Source: Henricia sp. BOLD:AAB3569 (lineage: Eukaryota; Echinodermata; Asteroidea; Spinulosida; Echinasteridae). Taken from it: DNA of 64,000 bases. How positions within the stretch are numbered: the stretch's first letter is position 1; each line of letters begins with the position of its first letter. The position numbers were made by a program, and so were the translations under genes. The notes under the pieces were generated by a model. It was not told the origin of the DNA. It searched no databases and saw only the letters and a list, made by a program, of their open reading frames with translations. Location of the stretch: contig JBBELK010000376.1 in assembly GCA_037783545.1 (NCBI GenBank), positions 620,001 through 684,000 of the forward strand. Reading direction: 5' to 3'. Shown in pieces: positions 1 through 10,617 of this stretch.

Positions 1-91
1 ATACTTCGCATCGCTACAACTGGTTCTGTTGAACAGTTCAATTGAGCAGGGTTCGAATCCCGCAGCTGTCGTCCACTAGCGCAGTCCAGCA
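1..91 (+). repeat. Partial tRNA-like module B (window edge)
   Basis: The right 91 bp of module B of the unit that starts left of the window. It contains the perfect box B (GGTTCGAATCC, 50-60) and ends in CCAGCA at 86-91. The box A half lies outside the window. Confidence 0.7.
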
Positions 92-840
92 TTTTTTTTG
101 AATCTTTATTTCCATGACACGTACACGGTCAGAAGTCCGCAAGGTTTGCAAATTTACAAACGAAATTAAATTCTTCAAAACGTCAAAAGATACACCACTT
201 GCACAGTGCGCCCTCTATACTCTTTAAGCACAGCCCAGAGGTCGACATGTTTGAAAATTATCCCTGCACTGCGGTGGCCAAATAGAGCACTTTCCTGCCC
301 TCATTTCGGCCACATTTCAAGGAGTTGCAAGCCCACCGACCAGGTTGTGTGTCAGCATGCAGCCGTTTCTTTACCTCCTATTAGATTTGGGGTTCCTAAA
401 GCGATTTATCGGGAATTTATTAAACCCGGAGGTCGGAGGTACCCGGAGGTAGATTGTTTTTTCGCCCGAGGTTGATGTAAAATTTATGTTAGTGCTAGAA
501 GAGATCTGCAAACAAGGGAAACGATACTGTTAATTACAAAGTTGCACGATTTTACACATTAACATTTGATGGCAACATAATGACATCAATTATGGCATGG
601 TAAATATTCATTCATAGATTCACACCTTTTTGTCGGTGCCTTGCGTGTACTTTTGCTCTATTGCGTCGCGGTCAGTGAACCATGGTTTGAGGCCAACGCT
701 GCACCACTGTCTGGAGTTTACCGCCGTTTTTGCATTGTCTAAATGCCGCTCAAGTCACGGTCTAAGCGGTTAAAAGCAGCAGCGCTTGCTCCGTTGGCAT
801 CATTTTCAGTCTTCCAAGCATTCTGTGGATACCTCGTGAT
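92..840 (+). promoter_or_regulatory. nanos 5' flank (representative unit 1)
   Basis: Non-coding stretch between module B and the nanos ORF, repeated in every unit, so it must contain whatever promoter and 5' UTR each copy has. I see no convincing TATA box, initiator or splice signal. A short run with GGAGGT repeated three times lies around 428-452. The last ~140 bp (641-780) has a diverged counterpart in the spacer at 2007-2156. The nanos frame is open from 766, after a stop at 763-765. Copy 24 retains most of this flank (62334-63046), so it belongs to the gene rather than to the array spacer. The small ORFs here are not supported. Confidence 0.4.
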
Positions 841-1431
841 ATGTATTCCTGCAGCTCTCTTTTCCTCCAAGAGGTCACTGAGATGGTCACCGAGCCAAAA
901 CAGTTTGACTGTTTTCGTGATTATTTCGGCCTTGCCAGTCTCATCACCAAGACACGTTCTCCTTATGCCAAGACTAATTCGGTCTCGCAACCATCCAAAG
1001 ATCACGTTTTTCAGCACCAGGTTCAAGACAAGAAACCGAGCCAACAGGTCAGCAGCAGCGACAGCGGACACGTTCCAGGGTTCCGTCCCTTTACCATCCA
1101 TGAGCTGGAACGAGAGGTCCAACCGCCTCGACGGGAAAATCGCTGGGCGGTCAAACCCACCTGGTGCGTCTTCTGTAAGAACAACGGAGAGAGCGAAGCA
1201 GTGTTCACCTCTCACGTACTCAAGAACGGCCAAGACAAGACAGTCTGTCCAAGACTTCGGGCATACATCTGTCCGTTGTGTGGAGCTAGCGGAGATGACG
1301 CCCACACCGTCAAGTACTGTCCGACCAACCTGGGCAGTCTTCAGCCAGAATCGTCCAAAACAGCCACTAACCTTGGGATGTTCATCAGCGACAGGATGCT
1401 TCCCTCGATGGGTTCAAGAATTGCGGTATAA
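841..1431 (+). CDS. nanos: Nanos homologue, copy 1 (intact)
   Basis: Intronless 196-codon ORF for a Nanos-family translational repressor. Family members act with Pumilio on mRNA 3' UTRs in germ cells and embryos and recruit the CCR4-NOT deadenylase. Both Nanos CCHC fingers are present with exact spacing: C109-x2-C112-x12-H125-x10-C136, seven residues, then C144-x2-C147-x7-H155-x4-C160. Residues 22-36 (consensus [15 protein letters not shown]) match the NOT1-interacting motif of vertebrate Nanos. Residues 37-100 are a polar linker, and a 36-residue tail follows the fingers. The ATG at 841 is the first in the open frame. The ATG at 883 (codon 15) has a better context (G at -3 and +4) and still precedes the motif, so a 182-aa product is equally possible. 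Relative to the array consensus this copy has Arg24Cys and Ala70Val. Intronless structure is usual for vertebrate nanos1, so it does not by itself indicate a retrocopy. Confidence 0.93.
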   Translation: MYSCSSLFLQEVTEMVTEPKQFDCFRDYFGLASLITKTRSPYAKTNSVSQPSKDHVFQHQVQDKKPSQQVSSSDSGHVPGFRPFTIHELEREVQPPRRENRWAVKPTWCVFCKNNGESEAVFTSHVLKNGQDKTVCPRLRAYICPLCGASGDDAHTVKYCPTNLGSLQPESSKTATNLGMFISDRMLPSMGSRIAV

Positions 1432-1502
1432 CTTGCACCGAGATAACCTACAAACGGCTCTTCTCAGAGCCAACAAAACATCAAAAAAAGAGAAATTTCT
1501 GG

Positions 1503-1680
1503 CATTTGCTAATAATACGTCTTATTAGATTTTTTGTTTTACTTGAAAAAAAAAAATAACCGACGAGTTCCGTCCGTACTATTTATCTCATTTGCCAAAA
1601 ATACATGTACGTCTTATTACATTCATCTTTACATTTTTTTAACTTGGGAAACAAAAAACCAACGAGTTCCGTCCGTACTA
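1503..1680 (+). repeat. Internal tandem duplication in the nanos 3' flank
   Basis: Two imperfect ~80-90 bp copies, about 1503-1581 and 1590-1680. Each runs from ATTTGC(C/T)AATAATA-like sequence through CGTCTTATTA and an A-rich stretch to ACGAGTTCCGTCCGTACTA. The same pair recurs downstream of every array copy. Outlying copy 24 has only one such block (about 63680-63770), so the duplication probably arose in the array lineage. It probably lies in the 3' UTR; I find no canonical AATAAA signal nearby. Confidence 0.8.
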
Positions 1681-1727
1681 GTGACTGTGCTCTTTAATAG
1701 AAGGGGGCCTTTTTCCGATTACCTTTC

Positions 1728-1842
1728 GTGCTGGCTCAGCTAAGTGGATGCTTCGAATCACTACAGACGGTGATGGTAACTGCATAAATAAGTTACCGGG
1801 GTTCGAATCCCGCAGCTTTTCTCCACTGGCGCAATCCAGCAC
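1728..1842 (+). repeat. tRNA-like module A (class II tRNA-like, SINE-like)
   Basis: 115-bp element whose ends pair as a 7-bp acceptor-like stem (GTGCTGG 1728-1734 with CCAGCAC 1836-1842). A box A-like TGGCTCAGC begins at 1732 and a perfect Pol III box B (GGTTCGAATCC) is at 1800-1810. Between them are an anticodon-like hairpin (ATCAC 1757-1761 with GTGAT 1770-1774, 8-nt loop) and a long variable-arm-like hairpin (GGTAACT 1775-1781 with AGTTACC 1791-1797), as in Ser/Leu-type tRNAs. About 25 extra bases after the T arm and the 8-nt loop argue against a working tRNA. Other copies start at 4028, 6327, 8614, 10912, 13211, 15513, 17737, 19992, 22249, 24547, 26802, 29101, 31357, 34056, 36312, 38612, 40868, 43168, 45466, 48342 and 50635. 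Several (such as 19992, 22249, 26802) have a G change in the 3' stem strand. Confidence 0.7.
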
Positions 1843-2265
1843 TTTGAGGGTAACAAAAATCGGTGCAATTTCTCAAGCAAATGAAAACTTTTGTTGCCTC
1901 TCCAGTCCAGGGCAGCGGTAATTGTTAGCATTCTGGGATGACCCACAGCATGTAGGGATGAATAGATAAATGGGTACAGTGCTGGACTTGGACCACAAGA
2001 CGCGATACTAATCCCGGCACTGCGTGCGTACTTTGTCACTTCAATGCGTACCGGCTGGTGTTCGGTAACGCAGCATCAACGCCTGAGAACGTCTGAAGTT
2101 ACCGCGGCTTCGTCTTTGTATTGCCTAAATGCCGCCCTCGTTCACGGACAAAGCAGACAGCCGGGAATAGGAATTGACGCACCGAGAAAAGCAAGGCCAG
2201 CTTCGCACTTGTTACTAGTTCTAGTACCACTGCATTCATAGGAAACTTTCCCTCAAGGAACATTC
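1843..2265 (+). other. Decayed half-unit: nanos flanks without a coding region
   Basis: The ~423 bp between modules A and B. It holds no gene but resembles the gene-bearing half. About 2007-2156 aligns by eye with the nanos 5' flank at 641-780: both share a TGCGTG..GTACTTT..G block, then GTCTG(A/G)AGTT, TTG(C/T)ATTG(C/T)CTAAATGCCGC and TCACGG. About 2218-2272 aligns with the nanos 3' tail at 1675-1734 (CTAGT..CT and TTCGTGCTGG). The beginning (TGCAATTT..AAATGAAAACTTT) resembles the start of the 5' flank after module B. I infer a former second nanos copy whose CDS was deleted. The same segment occurs in every unit. Confidence 0.65.
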
Positions 2266-2376
2266 GTGCTGGCTCAGCCGAGTGGATACTTCGCATCGCT
2301 ACAACTGGTTCTGTTGAACAGTTCAATTGAGCAGGGTTCGAATCCCGCAGCTGTCGTCCACTAGCGCAGTCCAGCA
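2266..2376 (+). repeat. tRNA-like module B (paralogue of module A)
   Basis: 111-bp element related to module A, with TGCTGG/CCAGCA end pairing, box A-like TGGCTCAGCCGAGTGG, and a perfect box B GGTTCGAATCC at 2335-2345. Its variable-arm equivalent pairs AACTG with CAGTT. Other copies end at 4675, 6974, 9261, 11560, 13859, 16161, 18384, 20640, 22896, 25194, 27449, 29749, 32404, 34703, 36959, 39260, 41515, 43815, 46114, 48982 and 51275, each about 110 bp long. The last two have CCAGAA instead of CCAGCA, weakening the stem. Confidence 0.68.
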
Positions 2377-3141
2377 TTTTTTTTGAATCTTTATTTCCAT
2401 GACACGTACACGGTCAGAAGTCCGCAAGGTTTGCAAATTTCCAATGAAAATTTACAACAAACGAAATTAAATTCTTCAAAACGTCAAAAGATACACCACT
2501 TGCACAGTGCGCCCTCTATACTCTTTAAGCACAGCCCAGAGGTCGACATGTTTGAAAATTATCCCTGCACTGCGGTGGCCAAATAGAGCACTTTCCTGCC
2601 CTCATTTCGGCCACATTTCAAGGAGTTGCAAGCCCACCGACCAGGTTGTGTGTCAGCATGCAGCCGTTTCTTTACCTCCTATTAGATTTGGGGTTCCTAA
2701 AGCGATTTATCGGGAATTTATTAAACCCGGAGGTCGGAGGTACCCGGAGGTAGATTGTTTTTTTGCCCGAGGTTGATGTAAAATTTATGTTAGTGCTAGA
2801 AGAGATCTGCAAACAAGGGAAACGATACTGTTAATTACAAAGTTGCACGATTTTACACATTAACATTTGATGGCAACATAATGACATCAATTATGGCATG
2901 GTAAATATTCATTCATAGATTCACACCTTTTTGTCGGTGCCTTGCGTGTACTTTTGCTCTATTGCGTCGCGGTCAGTGAACCATGGTTTGAGGCCAACGC
3001 TGCACCACTGTCTGGAGTTTACAGCCGTTTTTGCATTGTCTAAATGCCGCTCAAGTCACGGTCTAAGCGGTTAAAAGCAGCAGCGCTTGCTCCGTTGGCA
3101 TCATTTTCAGTCTGCCAAGCATTCTGTGGATACCTCGTGAT

Positions 3142-3732
3142 ATGTATTCCTGCAGCTCTCTTTTCCTCCAAGAGGTCACTGAGATGGTCACCGAGCCAAA
3201 ACAGTTTGACTGTTTTCGTGATTAATTCGGCCTTGCCAGTCTCATCACCAAGACACGTTCTCCTTATGCCAAGACTAATTCGGTCTCGCAACCATCCAAA
3301 GATCACGTTTTTCAGCACCAGGTTCAAGACAAGAAACCGAGCCAACAGGTCAGCAGCAGCGACAGCGGACACGTTCCCGGGTTCCGTCCCTTTACCATCC
3401 ATGAGCTGGAACGAGAGGTCCAACCGCCTCGACGGGAAAATCGCTGGGCGGTCAAACCCACCTGGTGCGTCTTCTGTAAGAACAACGGAGAGAGCGAAGC
3501 AGTGTTCACCTCTCACGTACTCAAGAACGGCCAAGACAAGACAGTCTGTCCAAGACTTCGGGCATACATCTGTCCATTGTGTGGAGCTAGCGGAGATGAC
3601 GCCCACACCGTCAAGTACTGTCCGACCAACCTGGGCAGTCTTCAGCCAGAATCGTCCAAAACAGCCACTAACCTTGGGATGTTCATCAGCGACAGGATGC
3701 TTCCCTCGATGGGTTCAAGAATTGCGGTATAA
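3142..3732 (+). pseudogene. nanos: nanos copy 2, nonsense in the NOT1 motif
   Basis: Same frame and length as copy 1, but codon 28 (3223-3225) is TAA instead of TAT (Tyr), stopping the protein in the middle of the NOT1-interacting motif. Both zinc fingers downstream are intact in sequence. No in-frame ATG lies between the stop and the fingers, so a short zinc-finger product would need a non-ATG start. It shares Arg24Cys and Ala70Val with copy 1 and is essentially the same allele as copy 3. Confidence 0.9.
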
Positions 3733-5439
3733 CTTGCACCGAGATAACCTACAAACGGCTCTTCTCAGAGCCAACAAAACATCAAAAAAAGAGAAATTTC
3801 TGGCATTTGCTAATAATATGTCTTATTAGATTTTTTGTTTTACTTGAAAAAAAAATAACCGACGAGTTCCGTCCGTACTATTTATCTCATTTGCCAAAAA
3901 TACATGTACGTCTTATTACATTCATCTTTACATTTTTTTAACTTGGGAAACAAAAAACCAACGAGTTCCGTCCGTACTAGTGACTGTGCTCTTCAATAGA
4001 AGGGGGCCTTTTTTCCGATTACCTTTCGTGCTGGCTCAGCTAAGTGGATGCTTCGAATCACTACAGACGGTGATGGTAACTGCATAAATAAGTTACCGGG
4101 GTTCGAATCCCGCAGCTTTTCTCCACTTGCGCAATCCAGCACTTTGAGGGAAAAAAAATCGATGCAATTTCTCAAGCAAATGAAAACTTTTGTTGCCTCT
4201 CCAGTCCAGGGCAGCGGTAATTGTTAGCATTCTGGGATGACCCACAGCATGTAGGGATGAATAGATAAATGGGTACAGTGCTGGACTTGGACCACAAGAC
4301 GCGATACTAATCCCGGCACTGCGTGCGTACTTTGTCACTTCAATGCGTACCGGCTGGTGTTCGATAACGCAGCATCAACGCCTGAGAACGTCTGAAGTTA
4401 CCGCGGCTTCGTCTTTGTATTGCCTAAATGCCGCCCTCGTTCACGGACAAAGCAGACAGCCGGGAATAGGAATTGACGCACCGAGAAAAGCAAGGCCAGC
4501 TTCGCACTTGTTACTAGTTCTAGTACCACTGCATTCATAGGAAACTTTCCCTCAAGGAACATTCGTGCTGGCTCAGCCGAGTGGATACTTCGCATCGCTA
4601 CAACTGGTTCTGTTGAACAGTTCAATTGAGCAGGGTTCGAATCCCGCAGCTGTCGTCCACTAGCGCAGTCCAGCATTTTTTTGAATCTTTATTTCCATGA
4701 CACGTACACGGTCAGAAGTCCGCAAGGTTTGCAAATTTCCAATGAAAATTTACAACAAACGAAATTAAATTCTTCAAAACGTCAAAAGATACACCACTTG
4801 CACAGTGCGCCCTCTATACTCTTTAAGCACAGCCCAGAGGTCGACATGTTTGAAAATTATCCCTGCACTGCGGTGGCCAAATAGAGCACTTTCCTGCCCT
4901 CATTTCGGCCACATTTCAAGGAGTTGCAAGCCCACCGACCAGGTTGTGTGTCAGCATGCAGCCGTTTCTTTACCTCCTATTAGATTTGGGGTTCCTAAAG
5001 CGATTTATCGGGAATTTATTAAACCCGGAGGTCGGAGGTACCCGGAGGTAGATTGTTTTTTTGCCCGAGGTTGATGTAAAATTTATGTTAGTGCTAGAAG
5101 AGATCTGCAAACAAGGGAAACGATACTGTTAATTACAAAGTTGCACGATTTTACACATTAACATTTGATGGCAACATAATGACATCAATTATGGCATGGT
5201 AAATATTCATTCATAGATTCACACCTTTTTGTCGGTGCCTTGCGTGTACTTTTGCTCTATTGCGTCGCGGTCAGTGAACCATGGTTTGAGGCCAACGCTG
5301 CACCACTGTCTGGAGTTTACAGCCGTTTTTGCATTGTCTAAATGCCGCTCAAGTCACGGTCTAAGCGGTTAAAAGCAGCAGCGCTTGCTCCGTTGGCATC
5401 ATTTTCAGTCTGCCAAGCATTCTGTGGATACCTCGTGAT

Positions 5440-6030
5440 ATGTATTCCTGCAGCTCTCTTTTCCTCCAAGAGGTCACTGAGATGGTCACCGAGCCAAAAC
5501 AGTTTGACTGTTTTCGTGATTAATTCGGCCTTGCCAGTCTCATCACCAAGACACGTTCTCCTTATGCCAAGACTAATTCGGTCTCGCAACCATCCAAAGA
5601 TCACGTTTTTCAGCACCAGGTTCAAGACAAGAAACCGAGCCAACAGGTCAGCAGCAGCGACAGCGGACACGTTCCCGGGTTCCGTCCCTTTACCATCCAT
5701 GAGCTGGAACGAGAGGTCCAACCGCCTCGACGGGAAAATCGCTGGGCGGTCAAACCCACCTGGTGCGTCTTCTGTAAGAACAACGGAGAGAGCGAAGCAG
5801 TGTTCACCTCTCACGTACTCAAGAACGGCCAAGACAAGACAGTCTGTCCAAGACTTCGGGCATACATCTGTCCATTGTGTGGAGCTAGCGGAGATGACGC
5901 CCACACCGTCAAGTACTGTCCGACCAACCTGGGCAGTCTTCAGCCAGAATCGTCCAAAACAGCCACTAACCTTGGGATGTTCATCAGCGACAGGATGCTT
6001 CCCTCGATGGGTTCAAGAATTGCGGTATAA
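5440..6030 (+). pseudogene. nanos: nanos copy 3, same nonsense as copy 2
   Basis: Carries the identical TAT to TAA change at codon 28 (5521-5523) and the same Arg24Cys and Ala70Val substitutions. Flanking sequence is also nearly indistinguishable from unit 2, including the AGCCGTTTTTGC variant upstream. Copies 2 and 3 are therefore a recent duplication of one already broken unit. Confidence 0.9.
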
Positions 6031-7738
6031 CTTGCACCGAGATAACCTACAAACGGCTCTTCTCAGAGCCAACAAAACATCAAAAAAAGAGAAATTTCTG
6101 GCATTTGCTAATAATATGTCTTATTAGATTTTTTGTTTTACTTGAAAAAAAAATAACCGACGAGTTCCGTCCGTACTATTTATCTCATTTGCCAAAAATA
6201 CATGTACGTCTTATTACATTCATCTTTACATTTTTTTTAACTTGGGAAACAAAAAACCAACGAGTTCCGTCCGTACTAGTGACTGTGCTCTTCAATAGAA
6301 GGGGGCCTTTTTTCCGATTACCTTTCGTGCTGGCTCAGCTAAGTGGATGCTTCGAATCACTACAGACGGTGATGGTAACTGCATAAATAAGTTACCGGGG
6401 TTCGAATCCCGCAGCTTTTCTCCACTTGCGCAATCCAGCACTTTGAGGGAAAAAAAATCGATGCAATTTCTCAAGCAAATGAAAACTTTTGTTGCCTCTC
6501 CAGTCCAGGGCAGCGGTAATTGTTAGCATTCTGGGATGACCCACAGCATGTAGGGATGAATAGATAAATGGGTACAGTGCTGGACTTGGACCACAAGACG
6601 CGATACTAATCCCGGCACTGCGTGCGTACTTTGTCACTTCAATGCGTACCGGCTGGTGTTCGATAACGCAGCATCAACGCCTGAGAACGTCTGAAGTTAC
6701 CGCGGCTTCGTCTTTGTATTGCCTAAATGCCGCCCTCGTTCACGGACAAAGCAGACAGCCGGGAATAGGAATTGACGCACCGAGAAAAGCAAGGCCAGCT
6801 TCGCACTTGTTACTAGTTCTAGTACCACTGCATTCATAGGAAACTTTCCCTCAAGGAACATTCGTGCTGGCTCAGCCGAGTGGATACTTCGCATCGCTAC
6901 AACTGGTTCTGTTGAACAGTTCAATTGAGCAGGGTTCGAATCCCGCAGCTGTCGTCCACTAGCGCAGTCCAGCATTTTTTTGAATCTTTATTTCCATGAC
7001 ACGTACACGGTCAGAAGTCCGCAAGGTTTGCAAATTTCCAATGAAAATTTACAACAAACGAAATTAAATTCTTCAAAACGTCAAAAGATACACCACTTGC
7101 ACAGTGCGCCCTCTATACTCTTTAAGCACAGCCCAGAGGTCGACATGTTTGAAAATTATCCCTGCACTGCGGTGGCCAAATAGAGCACTTTCCTGCCCTC
7201 ATTTCGGCCACATTTCAAGGAGTTGCAAGCCCACCGACCAGGTTGTGTGTCAGCATGCAGCCGTTTCTTTACCTCCTATTAGATTTGGGGTTCCTAAAGC
7301 GATTTATCGGGAATTTATTAAACCCGGAGGTCGGAGGTACCCGGAGGTAGATTGTTTTTTTGCCCGAGGTTGATGTAAAATTTATGTTAGTGCTAGAAGA
7401 GATCTGCAAACAAGGGAAACGATACTGTTAATTACAAAGTTGCACGATTTTACACATTAACATTTGATGGCAACATAATGACATCAATTATAGCATGGTA
7501 AATATTCATTCATAGATTCACACCTTTTTGTCGGTGCCTTGCGTGTACTTTTGCTCTATTGCGTCGCGGTCAGTGAACCATGGTTTGAGGCCAACGCTGC
7601 ACCACTGTCTGGAGTTTACCGCCGTTTTTGCATTGTCTAAATGCCGCTCAAGTCACGGTCTAAGCGGTTAAAAGCAGCAGCGCTTGCTCCGTTGGCATCA
7701 TTTTCAGTCTGCCAAGCATTCTGTGGATACCTCGTGAT

Positions 7739-8329
7739 ATGTATTCCTGCAGCTCTCTTTTCCTCCAAGAGGTCACTGAGATGGTCACCGAGCCAAAACA
7801 GTTTGACCGTTTTCGTGATTATTTCGGCCTTGCCAGTCTCATCACCAAGACACGTTCTCCTTATGCCAAGACTAATTCGGTCTCGCAACCATCCAAAGAT
7901 CACGTTTTTCAGCACCAGGTTCAAGACAAGAAACCGAGCCAACAGGCCAGCAGCAGCGACAGCGGACACGTTCCCGGGTTCCGTTTCTTTACCATCCATG
8001 AGCTGGAACGAGAGGTCCAACCGCCTCGATGGGAAAATCGCTGGGCGGTCAAACCCACCTGGTGCGTCTTCTGTAAGAACAACGGAGAGAGCGAAGCAGT
8101 GTTCACCTCTCACGTACTCAAGAACGGCCAAGACAAGACAGTCTGTCCAAGACTTCGGGCATACATCTGTCCGTTGTGTGGAGCTAGCGGAGATGACGCC
8201 CACACCGTCAAGTACTGTCCGACCAACCTGGGCAGTCTTCAGCCAGAATCGTCCAAAACAGCCACTAACCTTGGGATGTTCATCAGCGACAGGATGCTTC
8301 CCTCGATGGGTTCAAGAATTGCGGTATAA
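7739..8329 (+). CDS. nanos: Nanos homologue, copy 4 (intact, F83/W98 type)
   Basis: Open 196-codon nanos frame with the NOT1 motif and all eight zinc ligands. It differs from consensus by Pro83Phe and Arg98Trp in the linker. These two changes also mark every 43-bp-deleted pseudogene (copies 8, 9, 10, 12, 14, 16, 18). Copy 4 therefore represents the pre-deletion ancestor of that lineage, or a copy repaired by gene conversion. The downstream 3' flank has lost about 10 bp of the second internal repeat (near 8510). Confidence 0.92.
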   Translation: MYSCSSLFLQEVTEMVTEPKQFDRFRDYFGLASLITKTRSPYAKTNSVSQPSKDHVFQHQVQDKKPSQQASSSDSGHVPGFRFFTIHELEREVQPPRWENRWAVKPTWCVFCKNNGESEAVFTSHVLKNGQDKTVCPRLRAYICPLCGASGDDAHTVKYCPTNLGSLQPESSKTATNLGMFISDRMLPSMGSRIAV

Positions 8330-10026
8330 CTTGCACCGAGATAACCTACAAACGGCTCTTCTCAGAGCTAACAAAACATCAAAAAAAGAGAAATTTCTGG
8401 CATTTGCTAATAATACGTCTTATTAGATTTGTTGTTTTACTTGAAAAAAAAAATAACCGACGAGTTCCGTCCGTACTATTTATCTCATTTGCCAAAAATA
8501 CATGTACGTCATCTTTACATTTTTTTAACTTGGGAAACAAAAAACCAACGAGTTCCGTCCGTACGAGTGACTGTGCTCTTCAATAGAAGGGGGCCTTTTT
8601 CCGATTACCTTTCGTGCTGGCTCAGCTAAGTGGATGCTTCGAATCACTACAGACGGTGATGGTAACTGCATAAATAAGTTACCGGGGTTCGAATCCCGCA
8701 GCTTTTCTCCACTGGCGCAATCCAGCACTTTTAGGGCAAAAAAATCGGTGCAATTTCTCAAGCAAATGAAAACTTTTGTTGCCTCTCCAGTCCAGGGCAG
8801 CTGTAATTGTTAGCATTCTGGGATGACCCACAGCATGTAGGGATGAATAGATAAATGGGTACAGTGCTGGACTTGGACCACAAGACGCGATACTAATCCC
8901 GGCACTGCGTGCGTACTTTGTCACTTCAATGCGTACCGGCTGGTGTTCGGTAACGCAGCATCAACGCCTGAGAACGTCTGAAGTTACCGCGGCTTCGTCT
9001 TTGTATTGCCTAAATGCCGCCCTCGTTCACGGACAAAGCAGACAGCCGGGAATAGGAATTGACGCACCGAGAAAAGCAAGGCCAGCTTCGCACTTGTTAC
9101 TAGTTCTAGTACCACTGCATTCATAGGAAACTTTCCCTCAAGGAACATTCGTGCTGGCTCAGCCGAGTGGATACTTCGCATCGCTACAACTGGTTCTGTT
9201 GAACAGTTCAAGTGAGCAGGGTTCGAATCCCGCATCTGTCGTCCACTAGCGCAGTCCAGCATTTTTTTGAATCTTTATTTCCATGACACGTACACGGTCA
9301 GAAGTCTGCAAGGTTTGCAAATTTCCAATGAAAATTTACAACAAACGAAATTAAATTCTTCAAAACGTCAAAAGATACACCACTTGCACAGTGCGCCCTC
9401 TATACTCTTTAAGCACAGCCCAGAGGTCGACATGTTTGAAAATTATCCCTGCACTGCGGTGGCCAAATAGAGCACTTTCCTGCCCTCATTTCGGCCACAT
9501 TTCAAGGAGTTGCAAGCCCACCGACCAGGTTGTGTGTCAGCATGCAGCCGTTTCTTTACCTCCTATTAGATTTCGGGTTCCTAAAGCGATTTATCGGGAA
9601 TTTATTAAACCCGGAGGTCGGAGGTACCCGGAGGTAGATTGTTTTTTTTGCCCGAGGTTGATGTAAAATTTATGTTAGTGCTAGAAGAGATCTGCAAACA
9701 AGGGAAACGATACTGTCAATTACAAAGTTGCACGATTTTACACATTAACATTTGATGGCAACATAATGACATCAATTATGGCATGGTAAATATTCATTCA
9801 TAGATTCACACCTTTTTGTCGGTGCCTTGCGTGTACTTTTGCTCTATTGCGTCGCGGTCAGTGAACCATGGTTTGCCGCCAATGCTGCACCACTGTCTGA
9901 AGTTTACCGCCGTTTTTGCATTGTCTAAATGCCGCTCAAGTCACGGTCTAAGCGGTTAAAAGCAGCAGCGCTTGCTCCGTTGGCATCATTTTCAGTCTGC
10001 CAAGCATTCTGTGGATACCTCGTGAT

Positions 10027-10617
10027 ATGTATTCCTGCAGCTCTCTTTTCCTCCAAGAGGTCACTGAGATGGTCACCGAGCCAAAACAGTTTGACCGTTT
10101 TCGTGATTATTTCGGCCTTGCCAGTCTCATCACCAAGACACGTTCCCCTTATGCCAAGACTAACTCGGTCTCGCAACCATCCAAAGATCACGTCTTTCAG
10201 CACCAGGTTCAAGACAAGAAACCGAGCCAACAGGCCAGCAGCAGCGACAGCGGACCCGTTACCGGGTTCCGTCCCTTTACCATCCATGAGCTGGAACGAG
10301 AGGTCCAACCGCCTCGACGGGAAAATCGCTGGGTGGTCAAACCCACCTGGTGCGTCTTCTGTAAGAACAACGGAGAGAGCGAAGCAGTGTTCACCTCTCA
10401 CGTACTCAAGAACGGCCAAGACAAGACAGTCTGTCCAAGACTTCGGGCATACATCTGTCCGTTGTGTGGAGCTAGCGGAGATGACGCCCACACCGTCAAG
10501 TACTGTCCGACCAACCTGGGCAGTCTTCAGCCAGAATCGTCCAAAACAGCCACTAACCTTGGGATGTTCATCAGCGACAGGATGCTTCCCTCGATGGGTT
10601 CAAGAATTGCGGTATAA
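10027..10617 (+). CDS. nanos: Nanos homologue, copy 5 (intact, PVTG/V103 type)
   Basis: Open 196-codon nanos frame with complete NOT1 motif and both CCHC fingers. Linker variants are His77Pro, Pro79Thr and Ala103Val. The same three occur in copies 7 and 11 and in outlying copy 24, so this type is probably the ancestral state. It also has synonymous changes shared with that class (CCC for Pro41, AAC for Asn46). Confidence 0.92.
   Translation: MYSCSSLFLQEVTEMVTEPKQFDRFRDYFGLASLITKTRSPYAKTNSVSQPSKDHVFQHQVQDKKPSQQASSSDSGPVTGFRPFTIHELEREVQPPRRENRWVVKPTWCVFCKNNGESEAVFTSHVLKNGQDKTVCPRLRAYICPLCGASGDDAHTVKYCPTNLGSLQPESSKTATNLGMFISDRMLPSMGSRIAV

Noticed and set aside
739-1305. 188-codon antisense ORF opposite nanos in every unit
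   Set aside because: Antisense shadow of the nanos frame with no recognisable domain; it changes wherever nanos codons change.
743-1528. 261-codon + strand frame overlapping nanos in another frame, open in most units
   Set aside because: It is open only because units are near-identical. It is broken by a stop in unit 22 (49721-49725) and in copy 24, while nanos stays open in both. No known domain is visible.
1728-1842. Module A as a functional tRNA gene
   Set aside because: The 8-nt anticodon-type loop, weak outer T-stem pairs and ~25 extra bases before the acceptor 3' strand do not fit a tRNA; it is kept as tRNA-like only.
2099-2377. 92-codon minus-strand ORF over module B, and similar 60-92-codon ORFs in the spacers
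   Set aside because: They lie in tRNA-like modules and decayed flank, and vary with indels between units. No domain or start context supports them.
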